The notes beneath the pieces are model-generated. The model was not told the DNA's origin and did not search any database. It saw nothing but the letters and a program-made list of their open reading frames with translations. Positions 44,645-53,288 of a stretch of DNA of 55,973 nucleotides are shown here, in pieces (within the stretch, counting starts at the first letter, position 1; each line of letters starts with the position of its first letter). The position numbers were made by a program, and so were the translations under genes. Source of the DNA: Thiohalocapsa sp. ML1 (GTDB lineage Bacteria > Pseudomonadota > Gammaproteobacteria > Chromatiales > Chromatiaceae); assembly GCF_001469165.1 (NCBI RefSeq), contig NZ_JABX01000039.1:1-55973 (forward strand), given 5' to 3'.

Positions 44645-45315
44645 GCGCGATTTACCTTTACCCCGTCTGGCTCAGGCTCTGGCATTGGCTCAACGCCCTG
44701 CTGTTCCTGACCTCGCTGGTCACCGGCCTCAGCATGCACTTCGCGCTGGGCTGGCTGATCCCGTTCGATGTCGCGGTGCCGGTGCACAATACCAGCGGCG
44801 TCCTGCTGACGGTCTCTTGGGTTGCCTTCCTCGTCGGCAACGTCGTCGGCGGCAACGGCAAGCACTATCTCATCGACATCCGGGCGCTGCCGATGGACCT
44901 GTACCGGCAGGTGCGCTACTACGTCTACGGCATCTTCGTCAACGAGCCGCACCCGTTCCACGTCAGTGCCGAGCATAAGCTCAACGCCTTGCAGACGCTG
45001 AGCTACGTCGGCGTCATGTACGGCCTGATGCCGCTGCTGATCATCAGCGGTTGGGCCTTCCTGTTCTCGGGTGACATTCCCGATACGCTGTTCGGCTACG
45101 GCAGCATCTGGATCGTGGCCATGGCGCACCTGCTGCTTGCCTGGATGCTGCTGCTGTTCTTGGTGGTGCACGTCTACATCATCACCACCGGCGAGACGCC
45201 GACGACGAACCTCAAGGCCATGTTCACCGGATGGCATAAGGAAGGCGAGAGCGCCGAGGGGCAAGCGACGATCGATAGCGACGACACCGGTGAGCCCGCT
45301 GCCGAAACTCGATGA
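44641..45315 (+). CDS. dihaem-type cytochrome b membrane subunit
   Basis: A 224-residue membrane protein of the Ni-Fe hydrogenase/thiosulfate-reductase cytochrome b fold (PF01292-like). Four hydrophobic helices are visible, and His candidates for haem b occur in LRLWHWLNALLF, PVHNTSGVLLTVSW, and AHLLLAWMLLLFLVVHVYII. SAEHKLNALQTLSYVGVMYG is also typical. Such subunits exchange electrons with the quinone pool. It stands between two multihaem cytochromes, so it is the likely quinol-side component of their complex. Confidence 0.85.
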   Translation: MSAIYLYPVWLRLWHWLNALLFLTSLVTGLSMHFALGWLIPFDVAVPVHNTSGVLLTVSWVAFLVGNVVGGNGKHYLIDIRALPMDLYRQVRYYVYGIFVNEPHPFHVSAEHKLNALQTLSYVGVMYGLMPLLIISGWAFLFSGDIPDTLFGYGSIWIVAMAHLLLAWMLLLFLVVHVYIITTGETPTTNLKAMFTGWHKEGESAEGQATIDSDDTGEPAAETR

Positions 45316-45361
45316 CCAGCCCAAGCGTCAAACAGGCTATACCCAGGCCGACCCCGCGACT

Positions 45362-47611
45362 ATGAACACCTCTGCCAAAGCCCAAGACTCAGGCAAACTG
45401 CCCCAAGGCGCCCGCTGGGTGCTCGTGCTGCTGGCCGTGCTGGCGGCGGGCTACCTGCTCTACAAGCTGGTCTACCCCATCGTCTTCGACGCCTACACCG
45501 GTGTCACCAACGCACCGCTCACCTATCCGAACAGCGATACGCTCTCCGATGCCGAGATCGATCAGCTTGCGCTTGAGCTGAGCGCGGCATCGCGGCGTGA
45601 GCGCGCCGAGGCCATCGTCGTGCAGGACCAAGACCCCTTTGCGCGCGAGCTCAAGGTCGAGATGCTGATGCAGACGCCCTCCTTCATGGAGGACACGGAG
45701 TACAGCCATATCAAGTACTTCCGCGATGCCGGCATCCGTACTTACGAGGGCCCGGCCACCTGCCTCACCTGCCACCAGAGCATCCAGGTGCAGCACGCGG
45801 ACGGCACGCTACACGCTGTCGACACGCTGGAAGACATCGTCAACTCCGTGCACTTCAAGTTCCAGAGCACGGTCGCCGGCGGCTTCTCCACCTACGGCTA
45901 CGACGGGCGCTTGGTCAACGCCCCCGGCAGCCGGCACATCCCGGTCGGCAAGATCAACCGCGCCTGCGGCATCCCCGGCAGCTTCTCCTGGACCGGTTGG
46001 GCAGCGCTGGTTGAGAGCGCGCCGCACTCGGAGGCCGTGGCGGATGTCGCGCAGTTGCCGGATGAGCGCATCGTGCTGCGCAGCGAAGGCTGCGGCCAAT
46101 GCCACATCGGCGGCAACTACCACCCGGCGACGGAAAAGATGATGCCGGTGGGCGACGTGCCGGACACGGCCAAGCAGGGCATCGACTGCCTCATCTGCCA
46201 TTCGCGCGAGTACGACATGAACCAGCGCTACGTGCTCCAAGACAAGCACGGCAAGCGCTGGAACCAGGACCGCAGCATGCGCGCGGCGCTCACGGTCGGG
46301 CCGACACGCAAGGAGAACTGCCTCAACTGCCACCAACACAACATGGGCGGCGATGCCTACATCCATAACGTCGCGGCCAAGAGCCTAGGCGAGAAGCACC
46401 AGCGCATCCTGCACACCGGCGCCAAGCGCGGCAACCCGTTCAGCCCGGAGCACGACGCCCACGCCGCCGCCAACATCCAGTGCACCGACTGCCATGTGCC
46501 GCAGGGCCATAAGATCCCGCGCGGTAACATGGGCGTGGACTTGGTGGCCAACGACCTGCCGGGCCGTGAGGTCACTTGCGAGGGCTGCCACAGCAAGGCG
46601 CCCCACAACGCCTCCGAGCACCGCGCGCTGCTGAACGGCCACATCGCCCGCCTCGCCTGCGAGACCTGTCACATCAAGAAGCTGGAGGACAACAACGTCA
46701 TCCTGCGCGACTGGGTGCACCCGACCTGGAACGAAGAAGAAGGGCTGTGGGAGTTCACTGACATCTACCGCTCCGGCGAGCCCGGTAAGGGCATCATCTA
46801 CCTCTGGTTCAACGGCAACGGCACCTTCCTCGCCAACGCGCTGGGCAGCAATCCGGAGGGCGACGGCAGCTACGACCCGCTGATGAACCAGATCGCCGAG
46901 ATCACCGATCCCGAGGCCATCGCCGCCATTCGCGCCAAGGCCGAGGAGCTGGCGAGCCGCTATCCGGACATCGACGTGGACGCCTACGTGAAGGCCGCCA
47001 CGCAGCCGCTCTCGCAGCTCTCGCCCGAGATGCTCGCCAAGCGCCGGGAGATGATCGACAACAACCTCAAGCAAGCCATGGCGAGCGGCACGAGCAAGAT
47101 CTACCCGTTCAAGCCCTTCAACGCCATGATGTACGAGGACATGACCAACCAAGGCCCGTTCGGGGCCATGATCCTGCCCTTCGACTACGCGACCTACTAT
47201 CAGACCGGCAACACGCTCGAAGCCATGAAGGTCGCGGTGCAGGACGAGATCGTCCAGCGCATGTACCAGGAGCCCTTCAAGCTCTACATGATGGACGAGT
47301 TCATGGCCTACTTCGGCGTCGAGGGCGGCTGGCAGACCGTGTTCCCCATCGAGGCCGACGGCAGCACGCCCAACGTCAAACCCAACTGGATGCGCCAGAT
47401 GGGCACGCTGATGGTCAACCACGGCATCGAGCGCCAGGGCCACACCTGCCTCGACTGCCACAGCCCCGACGGCATCCTCGATTACGCGGCGCTGGGCTAC
47501 GCGCCGGAGCGCGTCAAGGAGCTGCAGAGCATGGACATCGTCGAGGAGATCGATGAGGACTTTGCCGAGCAGCCGCCGGCAGCCAGCCCGGAGCTGTCCG
47601 CGCGCCGTTAG
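45362..47611 (+). CDS. octahaem c-type cytochrome, tetrathionate-reductase (OTR) type
   Basis: A 749-residue periplasmic protein held by an N-terminal helix (WVLVLLAVLAAGYLLYKLVY). Eight CxxCH sites are present: CLTCH, CGQCH, CLICH, CLNCH, CTDCH, CEGCH, CETCH and CLDCH. Several segments match the OTR family: GKINRACGIPG before CGQCHIGGNYHP, GIDCLICHS, RKENCLNCHQHNMGGDAYIHN and AHAAANIQCTDCHVPQGHKI. In Shewanella OTR reduces tetrathionate, nitrite and hydroxylamine in vitro; the physiological role is unclear. Here the C-terminal extension of about 250 residues and the eighth haem very near the C-terminus are unusual. Possible substrates are sulfur oxyanions, which fits a sulfur-oxidising host, but this is inference. 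Confidence 0.85.
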   Translation: MNTSAKAQDSGKLPQGARWVLVLLAVLAAGYLLYKLVYPIVFDAYTGVTNAPLTYPNSDTLSDAEIDQLALELSAASRRERAEAIVVQDQDPFARELKVEMLMQTPSFMEDTEYSHIKYFRDAGIRTYEGPATCLTCHQSIQVQHADGTLHAVDTLEDIVNSVHFKFQSTVAGGFSTYGYDGRLVNAPGSRHIPVGKINRACGIPGSFSWTGWAALVESAPHSEAVADVAQLPDERIVLRSEGCGQCHIGGNYHPATEKMMPVGDVPDTAKQGIDCLICHSREYDMNQRYVLQDKHGKRWNQDRSMRAALTVGPTRKENCLNCHQHNMGGDAYIHNVAAKSLGEKHQRILHTGAKRGNPFSPEHDAHAAANIQCTDCHVPQGHKIPRGNMGVDLVANDLPGREVTCEGCHSKAPHNASEHRALLNGHIARLACETCHIKKLEDNNVILRDWVHPTWNEEEGLWEFTDIYRSGEPGKGIIYLWFNGNGTFLANALGSNPEGDGSYDPLMNQIAEITDPEAIAAIRAKAEELASRYPDIDVDAYVKAATQPLSQLSPEMLAKRREMIDNNLKQAMASGTSKIYPFKPFNAMMYEDMTNQGPFGAMILPFDYATYYQTGNTLEAMKVAVQDEIVQRMYQEPFKLYMMDEFMAYFGVEGGWQTVFPIEADGSTPNVKPNWMRQMGTLMVNHGIERQGHTCLDCHSPDGILDYAALGYAPERVKELQSMDIVEEIDEDFAEQPPAASPELSARR

Positions 47612-47690
47612 CGGGAACGGCTTCAGCCGCGAGCCGCCGTGGGAGCGGCTTTAGCCGCGACGCCTCGTGGGGGCGGCTTTAGCCGCGACA
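47612..47690. repeat. three REP-like hairpins
   Basis: Three units of the type GGGAGCGGCTTTAGCCGCGA, one with CTTCAG and two with CTTTAG at the apex, directly follow the octahaem gene. They are Pseudomonas-style REP hairpins and may terminate the cytochrome operon. Confidence 0.8.
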
Positions 47691-47780
47691 AAGCTCCCTG
47701 CCAACCAATCAGTCCTGAGGCACCGGGTGCGGAGCCGGCACCGAATACCCCGGGGGCAGACCGCCCCCGCGCCGGTCCAT

Positions 47781-48608
47781 TCAGCCGCCTTCCTGCCGCC
47801 CCAGCTCAGCCCTCAGCGCGGCCAGCTCCGCCTCTGCCCGCTCCGCCCGCAGGCGCTCGGCGTTTGCGCGCTCGGCTTCGCCTGCGGCCCGTGCCGCTTC
47901 GCTCTCGGCCCGAGCCGCTTCGCCGTCTGCCCGCGCCGCCTCCGCGGCCGCCCGCGCATCACCGGTCTCCGCATCCGTCGGCAGCAGCTCGCCGTCCGGC
48001 GTCGCCCAGCGCAGCCAGGTGGCCTCGATGCCGCGATAGGTGCCGGCCCAGCAGCAGAGCGTGAGTCCGAGCAGGCCGCTGGCGATGCGCCCGGCCGCAT
48101 CCGGCTCGATGGGCTCGTAGCGCCCGCCGTTCAGAAAGAAACCGGCGAAGTCCTCGGCATTGAAAGGGTCGAACCAGAAATACTCCGACACCCGCATGCA
48201 GTCCTGATAGACCTGCATCTTCTCGCCCTTGTCCTGCCGGCGGGTCGTTGCGGACAACAGCTCGATGACGACGTCCGGCGCCTTGCCCTCGGCCCATGAC
48301 ACCCAGCACTTGCGCTCGCCCCGCGGCACGCCCAGCGCGACGAAGCAGTCCGGCCCTCTGAAGTGGAGCCCGCGCGTCTGCTCCAGCGTGTAGTAGACGA
48401 ACATGTTGCCGTTGACATAGCCCTCGCCGCGCGCTGCGAGCCAGGGGTCCAGCGTCTCGATCAAGAGATCCATCTGCCACTTGTGGCGCTGCGTCTCCAT
48501 CGGCTCTCCATCCTCGCAGGGCAGCTCGTCCTGCGTCGGCGGCGGCGACGGCAGGTAGTCGGGTGCTTCGTCATTCACCCAGGGCTCGGCGGTTGCGCTC
48601 CGGGGCAT
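47781..48608 (-). CDS. Uma2 family protein 1 with coiled-coil tail
   Basis: A 275-residue member of the Uma2 (DUF820) PD-(D/E)xK nuclease-like family. The core shows FRGPDCFVALGVPRGERK and APDVVIELLSATTRRQDKGEKM with the Asp and Glu of the fold, and SEYFWFDPFN. The C-terminal 70 residues are an Ala/Glu/Arg coiled coil (AEAARADGEAARAESEAARA). It is closely similar to paralogue 3 (49746-50525) and less so to paralogue 2. The biological role of Uma2 proteins is not known; they are abundant in bacteria with many repeats and multicopy families. Confidence 0.82.
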   Translation of the reverse strand: MPRSATAEPWVNDEAPDYLPSPPPTQDELPCEDGEPMETQRHKWQMDLLIETLDPWLAARGEGYVNGNMFVYYTLEQTRGLHFRGPDCFVALGVPRGERKCWVSWAEGKAPDVVIELLSATTRRQDKGEKMQVYQDCMRVSEYFWFDPFNAEDFAGFFLNGGRYEPIEPDAAGRIASGLLGLTLCCWAGTYRGIEATWLRWATPDGELLPTDAETGDARAAAEAARADGEAARAESEAARAAGEAERANAERLRAERAEAELAALRAELGRQEGG

Positions 48609-48714
48609 CGGCTTCTCCGGCGGGCGGTGTTCGTTGCACTGAGTTTGGGCCTGCGACTCGATCTTTGCCAGCTCGCATCGCCGGTGCTGAGACCGAGCGC
48701 GCCGTCAAGAAAAA

Positions 48715-48765
48715 GAGTCTCGCGCAAAGGCGCAAAGGCGCAAAGGCGTAAAGAAGAAAAAGGGA
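48715..48765. repeat. short GCGCAAAGG tandem repeat
   Basis: CGCGCAAAGGCGCAAAGGCG followed by CAAAGGCGTAAAG shows about four units of 9 bases, in the gap between two Uma2 genes. It could be slippage-derived. Confidence 0.6.
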
Positions 48766-48770
48766 GAAGC

Positions 48771-49541
48771 TTACCCTTGGCGCAACTGCGCGCGCAGCCG
48801 CGCGAGCTCGGCCTCGGCGGCGTCTGCGCGCTGTTTCTCTGCTGCGGCCCGCAGCTCCGCGTCTTCGGCTTCTCGGCGGGCGATGGCCGCGGCCTGCTCC
48901 GCTTGTTCGGCCTGCGCCTGCGCCTTTTCCAAGGGCAGCGGCAGCAGCTCGCCCGCCGCGTCCATCCAGCGCAGCCAAGTCGCGTCGATGCCGCGGAAGC
49001 CGCCCTGCCAGAGGCCGAGCATCAGCCCCAGGCTCGGCACCGGCAGCCGGCCCGCGTCGTCGCGCGCCAAGGGCTCGTAGCGGCTGCCTTGGAGGGCGAA
49101 ACCGGCCCGGTCCTCCGGGTTGAAGGGGTCGAACCAGTAGTAGTTCGGCACCCGAAGCTGGCCTTCGTAGATCTGCTTCTTGCGGCCCTTGTCCATCTGC
49201 GCCGTGCTCTCGGACAACAGCTCGATGACGACGTCGGGGGCCTTGCCCTCCTGCCAGACCACCCAGCTCTTGCGCTCCCCGGGGCGGACCCCGACGGCGA
49301 CGTAGACATCCGGGCCGCGGAAGTCCCGCGCCCGCAGGTGCTCGGCGTTGAAGTAAAGGAACTGGTTGCCGTTGAAGACCACGTCGTCGCGTGCGTCGGC
49401 CCACAGCTCCAGGCCCTGGAGCAGCAGATCCATTTGCAGCAAATGCCGTTCGGTCTCCATCGGCATGCCGTCGTCGGAGGGGAGGTCATCCTCGGTGGGG
49501 AGGCGCGGCAGCTCGAAGAGCTGTTCGGCAGGGCTGGACAT
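48771..49541 (-). CDS. Uma2 family protein 2 with coiled-coil tail
   Basis: A 256-residue Uma2 protein. FRGPDVYVAVGVRPGERKSW and APDVVIELLSESTAQMDKGR show the same core as the neighbours but with an altered helix after the catalytic strand. The C-terminal coiled coil (QAEQAEQAAAIARREAEDAE) differs from those of paralogues 1 and 3. The ATG at 49541 (MSSPAEQLF) is preferred over 49586. Confidence 0.8.
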   Translation of the reverse strand: MSSPAEQLFELPRLPTEDDLPSDDGMPMETERHLLQMDLLLQGLELWADARDDVVFNGNQFLYFNAEHLRARDFRGPDVYVAVGVRPGERKSWVVWQEGKAPDVVIELLSESTAQMDKGRKKQIYEGQLRVPNYYWFDPFNPEDRAGFALQGSRYEPLARDDAGRLPVPSLGLMLGLWQGGFRGIDATWLRWMDAAGELLPLPLEKAQAQAEQAEQAAAIARREAEDAELRAAAEKQRADAAEAELARLRAQLRQG

Positions 49542-49745
49542 GATGGCGGGGGCTCCTGCGGACTGGAGGTTCTCGGTTGTTACCACCGCCGGGATTTGGC
49601 GGTCAAGCCGGTGTCGCCTCGGCCGCTGTCAACGCCGTGCCGACGCGGCGGCGGCGAGGCATTCCCAGACCGGGTTTTGTTAGATGCACGTTTTGGTTCT
49701 GAACCGCTGGTCACTCATCCTTCGACGCGCGTGATCCGCCGCTGA

Positions 49746-50525
49746 TCAGTGGCCACCTCGCCGCCCGAGCTCCGCCTGCAGCGCGGCGAGCTCGGCAACG
49801 GCGCGCTCTGCGCGCTGCCGTTCGGCGTCCGCGCGTGCGGCTTCCGCAGCGGCCTTGGACGCCCCGGCCTCGGCGTCGGTGGGCAGCGGCTCGCCGTCGG
49901 CGCTCGCCCAGCGCACCCAAGTGCCCGTTAGGCCGCGGTAGGTGCCGCTCCAGCGCAGCAGCGTCAGCCCCAGCGCAGCGCTCGCCAGGCGCCCGCCGGC
50001 GTCGGGCTCGATGGGCTCGTAGCGACCGCCGTTGAGGCGAAACCCCGCCAAGTCCGCAGGATCGAAAGGGTCGAACCAGAAGTACTCCGGCACCCGCATG
50101 CAGTCCCGGTAGACCTGCATCTTCTCGCCCTTGTCCTGCCGCCGGGTCGTTGCGGACAACAGCTCGATGACGACATCGGGGGCCTTGCCCTCGCCCCACA
50201 CCACCCAGCACTTGCGCTCGCCCCGCGGCACGCCAAGGGCGACGAAGCAGTCAGGCCCTTTGAAATGCAGCCCGCGGGTCTGCTCCAGGGTGTAGTAGAC
50301 GAACATGTTGCCGTTCACATAGCCCTCGCCGCGCGCGGCGAGCCACGGGTCCAGCGTCTCGATCAGCAGATCCATTTGCCACTTGTGGCGTTGCGTCTCC
50401 ATGGGCTCTCCATCATCGCAGGGCAGCTCATCCTGGGTCGGCGGCGGTGCCGGCATGCACTCCTGCGGTGCTTCGTCGAGCCAAGGCTCTGCGGTGCGGG
50501 GCTCAGCGCTCGCGGTCCGGGCCAT
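49746..50525 (-). CDS. Uma2 family protein 3 with coiled-coil tail
   Basis: A 259-residue protein nearly identical to paralogue 1 through most of its N-terminal half (LPCDDGEPMETQRHKWQMDL and the following 60 residues), so the two probably arose by recent duplication around paralogue 2. The tail is shorter and less Ala-rich. The start is ATG at 50525; ATG at 50531 is too close to GGGAG. Confidence 0.82.
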   Translation of the reverse strand: MARTASAEPRTAEPWLDEAPQECMPAPPPTQDELPCDDGEPMETQRHKWQMDLLIETLDPWLAARGEGYVNGNMFVYYTLEQTRGLHFKGPDCFVALGVPRGERKCWVVWGEGKAPDVVIELLSATTRRQDKGEKMQVYRDCMRVPEYFWFDPFDPADLAGFRLNGGRYEPIEPDAGGRLASAALGLTLLRWSGTYRGLTGTWVRWASADGEPLPTDAEAGASKAAAEAARADAERQRAERAVAELAALQAELGRRGGH

Positions 50526-50650
50526 CGGCATCTCCCTCGGGCTGGGGGTTGGATGCGCGCAGTGTGCCGCTTATGGCCAAGCGTTGTCACCTGACCGCGG
50601 GGGTGTGTCGCTGGGCAGGACGCCGCCGCACCGACCCGGCCCCGGGCGGA

Positions 50651-51076
50651 TCAATCCCCGCCCCGCACCGCCCCGCGCATGCGCTTGATCCCGGCGCGCT
50701 GCTTCTTCTCGTCCACGCGGCGGGCCTTCGCGGCGCGCGACGGCTTGGTGGGCCGACGCGGCTTAGGCACGTGGCTCGCCTTGGCGATGAGCTCCGCCAG
50801 GCGCTCGCGGGCGTCGGCGCGGTTGCGTTCGCGGGTGCGGTGGCGGTGGGCGTGGATGGTGAGCACGCCAGCGGTGTCGAGCCGGGAGCCCGCAAGCCGC
50901 TCCAGCCGCGCGCGCACCGCGGCGGGGAGCGACGGCGAATTGCGCACGTCGAAGCTCAACTGCACCGCGGTGGCGACCTTGTTGACGTTCTGCCCGCCAG
51001 GGCCCGGCGAGCGCACGAAGCGCTCGCTCAGCTCGTCCTCGTCGATGGCGATGTCGGGGGTGATGTGCAGGGCCAC
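50651..51076 (-). CDS. arfB: alternative ribosome-rescue factor B (peptidyl-tRNA hydrolase)
   Basis: A 141-residue protein with the catalytic GGQ motif in VRSPGPGGQNVNKVATAVQL and a highly basic C-tail (KPRRPTKPSRAAKARRVDEK) that enters the mRNA channel of stalled ribosomes. Release of peptidyl-tRNA from non-stop ribosomes is the known role of ArfB (YaeJ). Length fits. The start ATG at 51076 is divergent from the FGE-like pseudogene. Confidence 0.93.
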   Translation of the reverse strand: MALHITPDIAIDEDELSERFVRSPGPGGQNVNKVATAVQLSFDVRNSPSLPAAVRARLERLAGSRLDTAGVLTIHAHRHRTRERNRADARERLAELIAKASHVPKPRRPTKPSRAAKARRVDEKKQRAGIKRMRGAVRGGD

Positions 51077-51179
51077 GGCCGTTCCTCTGTCGCGCGGGCG
51101 TTGTCGCTCGGCCTATCCTATCCCGAACCCCGCGCCGGCCGACGGCCTGCGCAACGACCCAAGTCCGCACCGCAACCCG

Positions 51180-52040
51180 ATGCTCCCCGACCGCTACCGC
51201 CTGCGCCGCCGGCTCGATGCGCTCCCTGCCGCGCTCGGCTACGGGCTCGGGCTGCTCGCCGCCGCCGCGGTGCTCGCCCTGGTGTGGCGGCTGCCGGGCG
51301 GCTGGGGGCTTACGACATCACTGCTGCTCGGCGGCGCCACGGCGGCGCTCGCCTTCCGGCTCGGGTTGCAGCCGCGCGTCAGCGGGCAGGACTGGACACC
51401 GCAGGCGCTGCCGCCGGCCGCGCCGCCGCGGCCGGTCGAGCCGGCAGCGGCGGCCGCCGTCGCGGGCCCCGTCGCCGCGGACGAGCCGGAGCCGAGCCCC
51501 GAGTCCGCGCCCTTGCTCCCCTGGTGGCGCTGCCCGGCGGCGAATTCTGGATGGGCTCCGACAAGGCGCTGGATCCCGCTGCCTACGACGACGAGCTGCC
51601 GCGGCATCGGGTGCGCGTCGGCCCGTTCAGCATCAGCAGCGTCCCGGTGACCCGCGGCCTCTGGCGGCAGGTGATGGCCGGCGCCCCCGAGTCCTGGCGC
51701 CGCCCGGTGCCGAGCGCCTGGCGGGATGGTGATGATGACCTGCCCGCAACGCGGGTAGCCTGGCCCGATGCCTTGGCCTGCTGCAACGCGCTGTCGCAGG
51801 CTGAGGGCCTGCGCCCGTGCTACTACCGCCAGGCCGGCGACGACTGGCATTGGGATCGGGATGCGGACGCCTACCGGCTCCCCACCGAGGCCGAGTGGGA
51901 GTACGCCTGCCGCGCCAGCACCGAGACCCGCTGGCACTCGGGCGACGACGCCGCCGGTGCCGATGCCCATGCCTGGTACGCCGGCAACTCGGGCCACCGG
52001 CTGCACCTCGTGGGCGACGAGCAGCCTAACGCCTTCTGCT
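51180..52040 (+). pseudogene. formylglycine-generating-enzyme-like (SUMF1) protein, frameshifted and truncated
   Basis: The first part (51180 to about 51520) encodes an N-terminal region with two hydrophobic helices (ALGYGLGLLAAAAVLALVW, GLTTSLLLGGATAALAF) and a Pro/Ala linker. A one-base shift near 51515-51528 joins it to a second frame with VALPGGEFWMGSDKALDPAA, DDELPRHRVRVGPFSISSVP and YRLPTEAEWEYACRAST, the FGE-sulfatase domain. The domain breaks after DEQPNAF, where repeat-rich DNA begins; the last third with the catalytic region is missing. A toxin-antitoxin pair follows. Confidence 0.8.
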
Positions 52041-52360
52041 CGTGCCGAGGCTCTGCCTCGGCACCAGGAGAGAAGAGGGGGCCTCTCACGGAGGCACAAG
52101 GACACGGAGCAAAGAGGCAGCCCACTGCCCTGATGGCCGTGGGACTGTGGCGCGGTTCGAGTCCGCGTATCTGCTGCCGCTGCCGAACCGCGGCGCTCTG
52201 CGTGAGCGTCGTGCCGAGGCGCTCTTCTCCGTGTCTTTGCGGCTCCGTGTGGGACATCTTCCGCGCGCCGCCTGTGCCGAGCCCCGTTGCCTCGGCACCA
52301 CCGCGTCGAGCGTTCTGCTACGCTCGACGCCCGAACAGCCGAAGGCCCAGCATCGGAGAC
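52041..52360. repeat. repeat-derived insertion after the broken FGE-like gene
   Basis: The region starts with GTGCCGAGGCTCTGCCTCGGCAC (described as arms GTGCCGAGGC/GCCTCGGCAC). It continues with segments such as CACGGAGGCACAAGGACACG and TTCTCCGTGTCTTTGCGGCT, which look like inverse copies of each other, and ends with a hairpin around GTCGAGCGT/ACGCTCGAC. No gene is seen. Confidence 0.6.
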
Positions 52361-52594
52361 ATGCCAATGCAACCAGCCAGCACAACCGTCCTCAGCCAAG
52401 CGCTCGCGTTGCCCGCGGAGGAACGGGCGGCCTTGGTCGACGAGCTGATTCGCAGCCTGGAGCGCACGGAGCTTGACATCACCGCGCTCTGGGCGGCTGA
52501 GGCGAAAGACAGGTTGGCCGCCTACCGATCCGGCGAGCTGGACGCCATCGAGGCGGATGAGGTGTTCGCCGACCTGCGCGGCAGCAATCGGTGA
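52361..52594 (+). CDS. addiction-module antitoxin (TIGR02574 type)
   Basis: A 77-residue protein with the pattern VLSQALALPAEERAALVDEL followed by IRSLE and a C-terminal AEEVFADLRGSNR-type segment (here EADEVFADLRGSNR), characteristic of the short antitoxins that pair with ParE/RelE-like toxins. The stop overlaps the toxin GTG start by four bases. Confidence 0.85.
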   Translation: MPMQPASTTVLSQALALPAEERAALVDELIRSLERTELDITALWAAEAKDRLAAYRSGELDAIEADEVFADLRGSNR

Positions 52595-52884
52595 AGGTCA
52601 AATTCCTCCGCGCGGCTCGGCAGGAGCTCGCGGAAATCTTCGACCATTACGAAGCCCAACGGCCAGGCCTCGGGGAGTCCTTTCGCCAAGCAGCCTGGGA
52701 TACCGTGGAGTTGGTGCGCCACTCACCGCGAGCCTTCCCGATTGTCGATGAACCGATTCGGCGCTGCCGGCTGACGCGCTTCCCGTACTGGATACTGTAC
52801 GCGGCAGAGGACAACGAGATCGTGATCGTGGCGGTGGCGCACGTGCGCCGGGCACCGCGGAGCTGGCGGGGGCGCAGCGGATAA
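52591..52884 (+). CDS. RelE/ParE family toxin
   Basis: A 97-residue toxin. VKFLRAARQELAEIFDHYE is the usual first helix pair, and PFPIV-type middle segments and LTRFPYWILYAAEDNEIVIV, AVAHVRRAPRSW at the C-terminus match ParE/RelE. The GTG start at 52591 is set by the ATGA-like overlap with the antitoxin. ParE proteins block gyrase; RelE proteins cut mRNA; the sequence does not let me choose. Confidence 0.87.
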   Translation: MKVKFLRAARQELAEIFDHYEAQRPGLGESFRQAAWDTVELVRHSPRAFPIVDEPIRRCRLTRFPYWILYAAEDNEIVIVAVAHVRRAPRSWRGRSG

Positions 52885-53288
52885 TCGTCTCGTGCCGAGG
52901 CTCTGCCGCCCGCGGCCGGCACGACAAGGATGTGCGCTGGAGCGCCGGCATCTTCGCGTGGGCGGGGCGCCCTCGTCGCCGGCGAGGCGGGCACCGGCCG
53001 GGCGCACGTCGGTGGTCTGCACCCAGACGAACTGGCCGTCGCCCAAGTCGATACGCTCTAGGTTGGCGGTGGCTGCGGCAGGTGTGGGCATGGCGGGCTC
53101 CTGTCCTTGAGATCGGTCGGCCGCGCTGGCGCGTCCGGCATCTGGCGGCGACTATCCCACATCGTGTCTGGTCGGTCGGGATCCGATGCCGGTCTCGGGG
53201 CGCCCCTGTTGGCGTCATCGGGTAACTCGCGCGCAATAGGTGGATGGCGCGGGCGCGACCGGATGCTGCGGACCATCCAGCCCGGGCG
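52885..53288. other. non-coding stretch with a relic reading frame
   Basis: A minus-strand start at 53091 with AGGAG upstream reads MPTPAAATANLERIDLGDGQ, FVWVQTTDVRPAGARLAG, then degenerates, and the frame runs on into the toxin gene. It looks like the N-terminal remains of a gene of unknown family. No other feature is seen. Confidence 0.35.

Noticed and set aside
43912-45315. A long plus-strand frame reading through the heptahaem and cytochrome b genes
   Set aside because: Its first half is an out-of-frame reading of the heptahaem gene; only the part from 44641 is the cytochrome b.
45362-47611. Octahaem nitrite reductase
   Set aside because: No CxxCK haem site, which marks the catalytic haem of those enzymes; sequence segments fit the OTR type instead.
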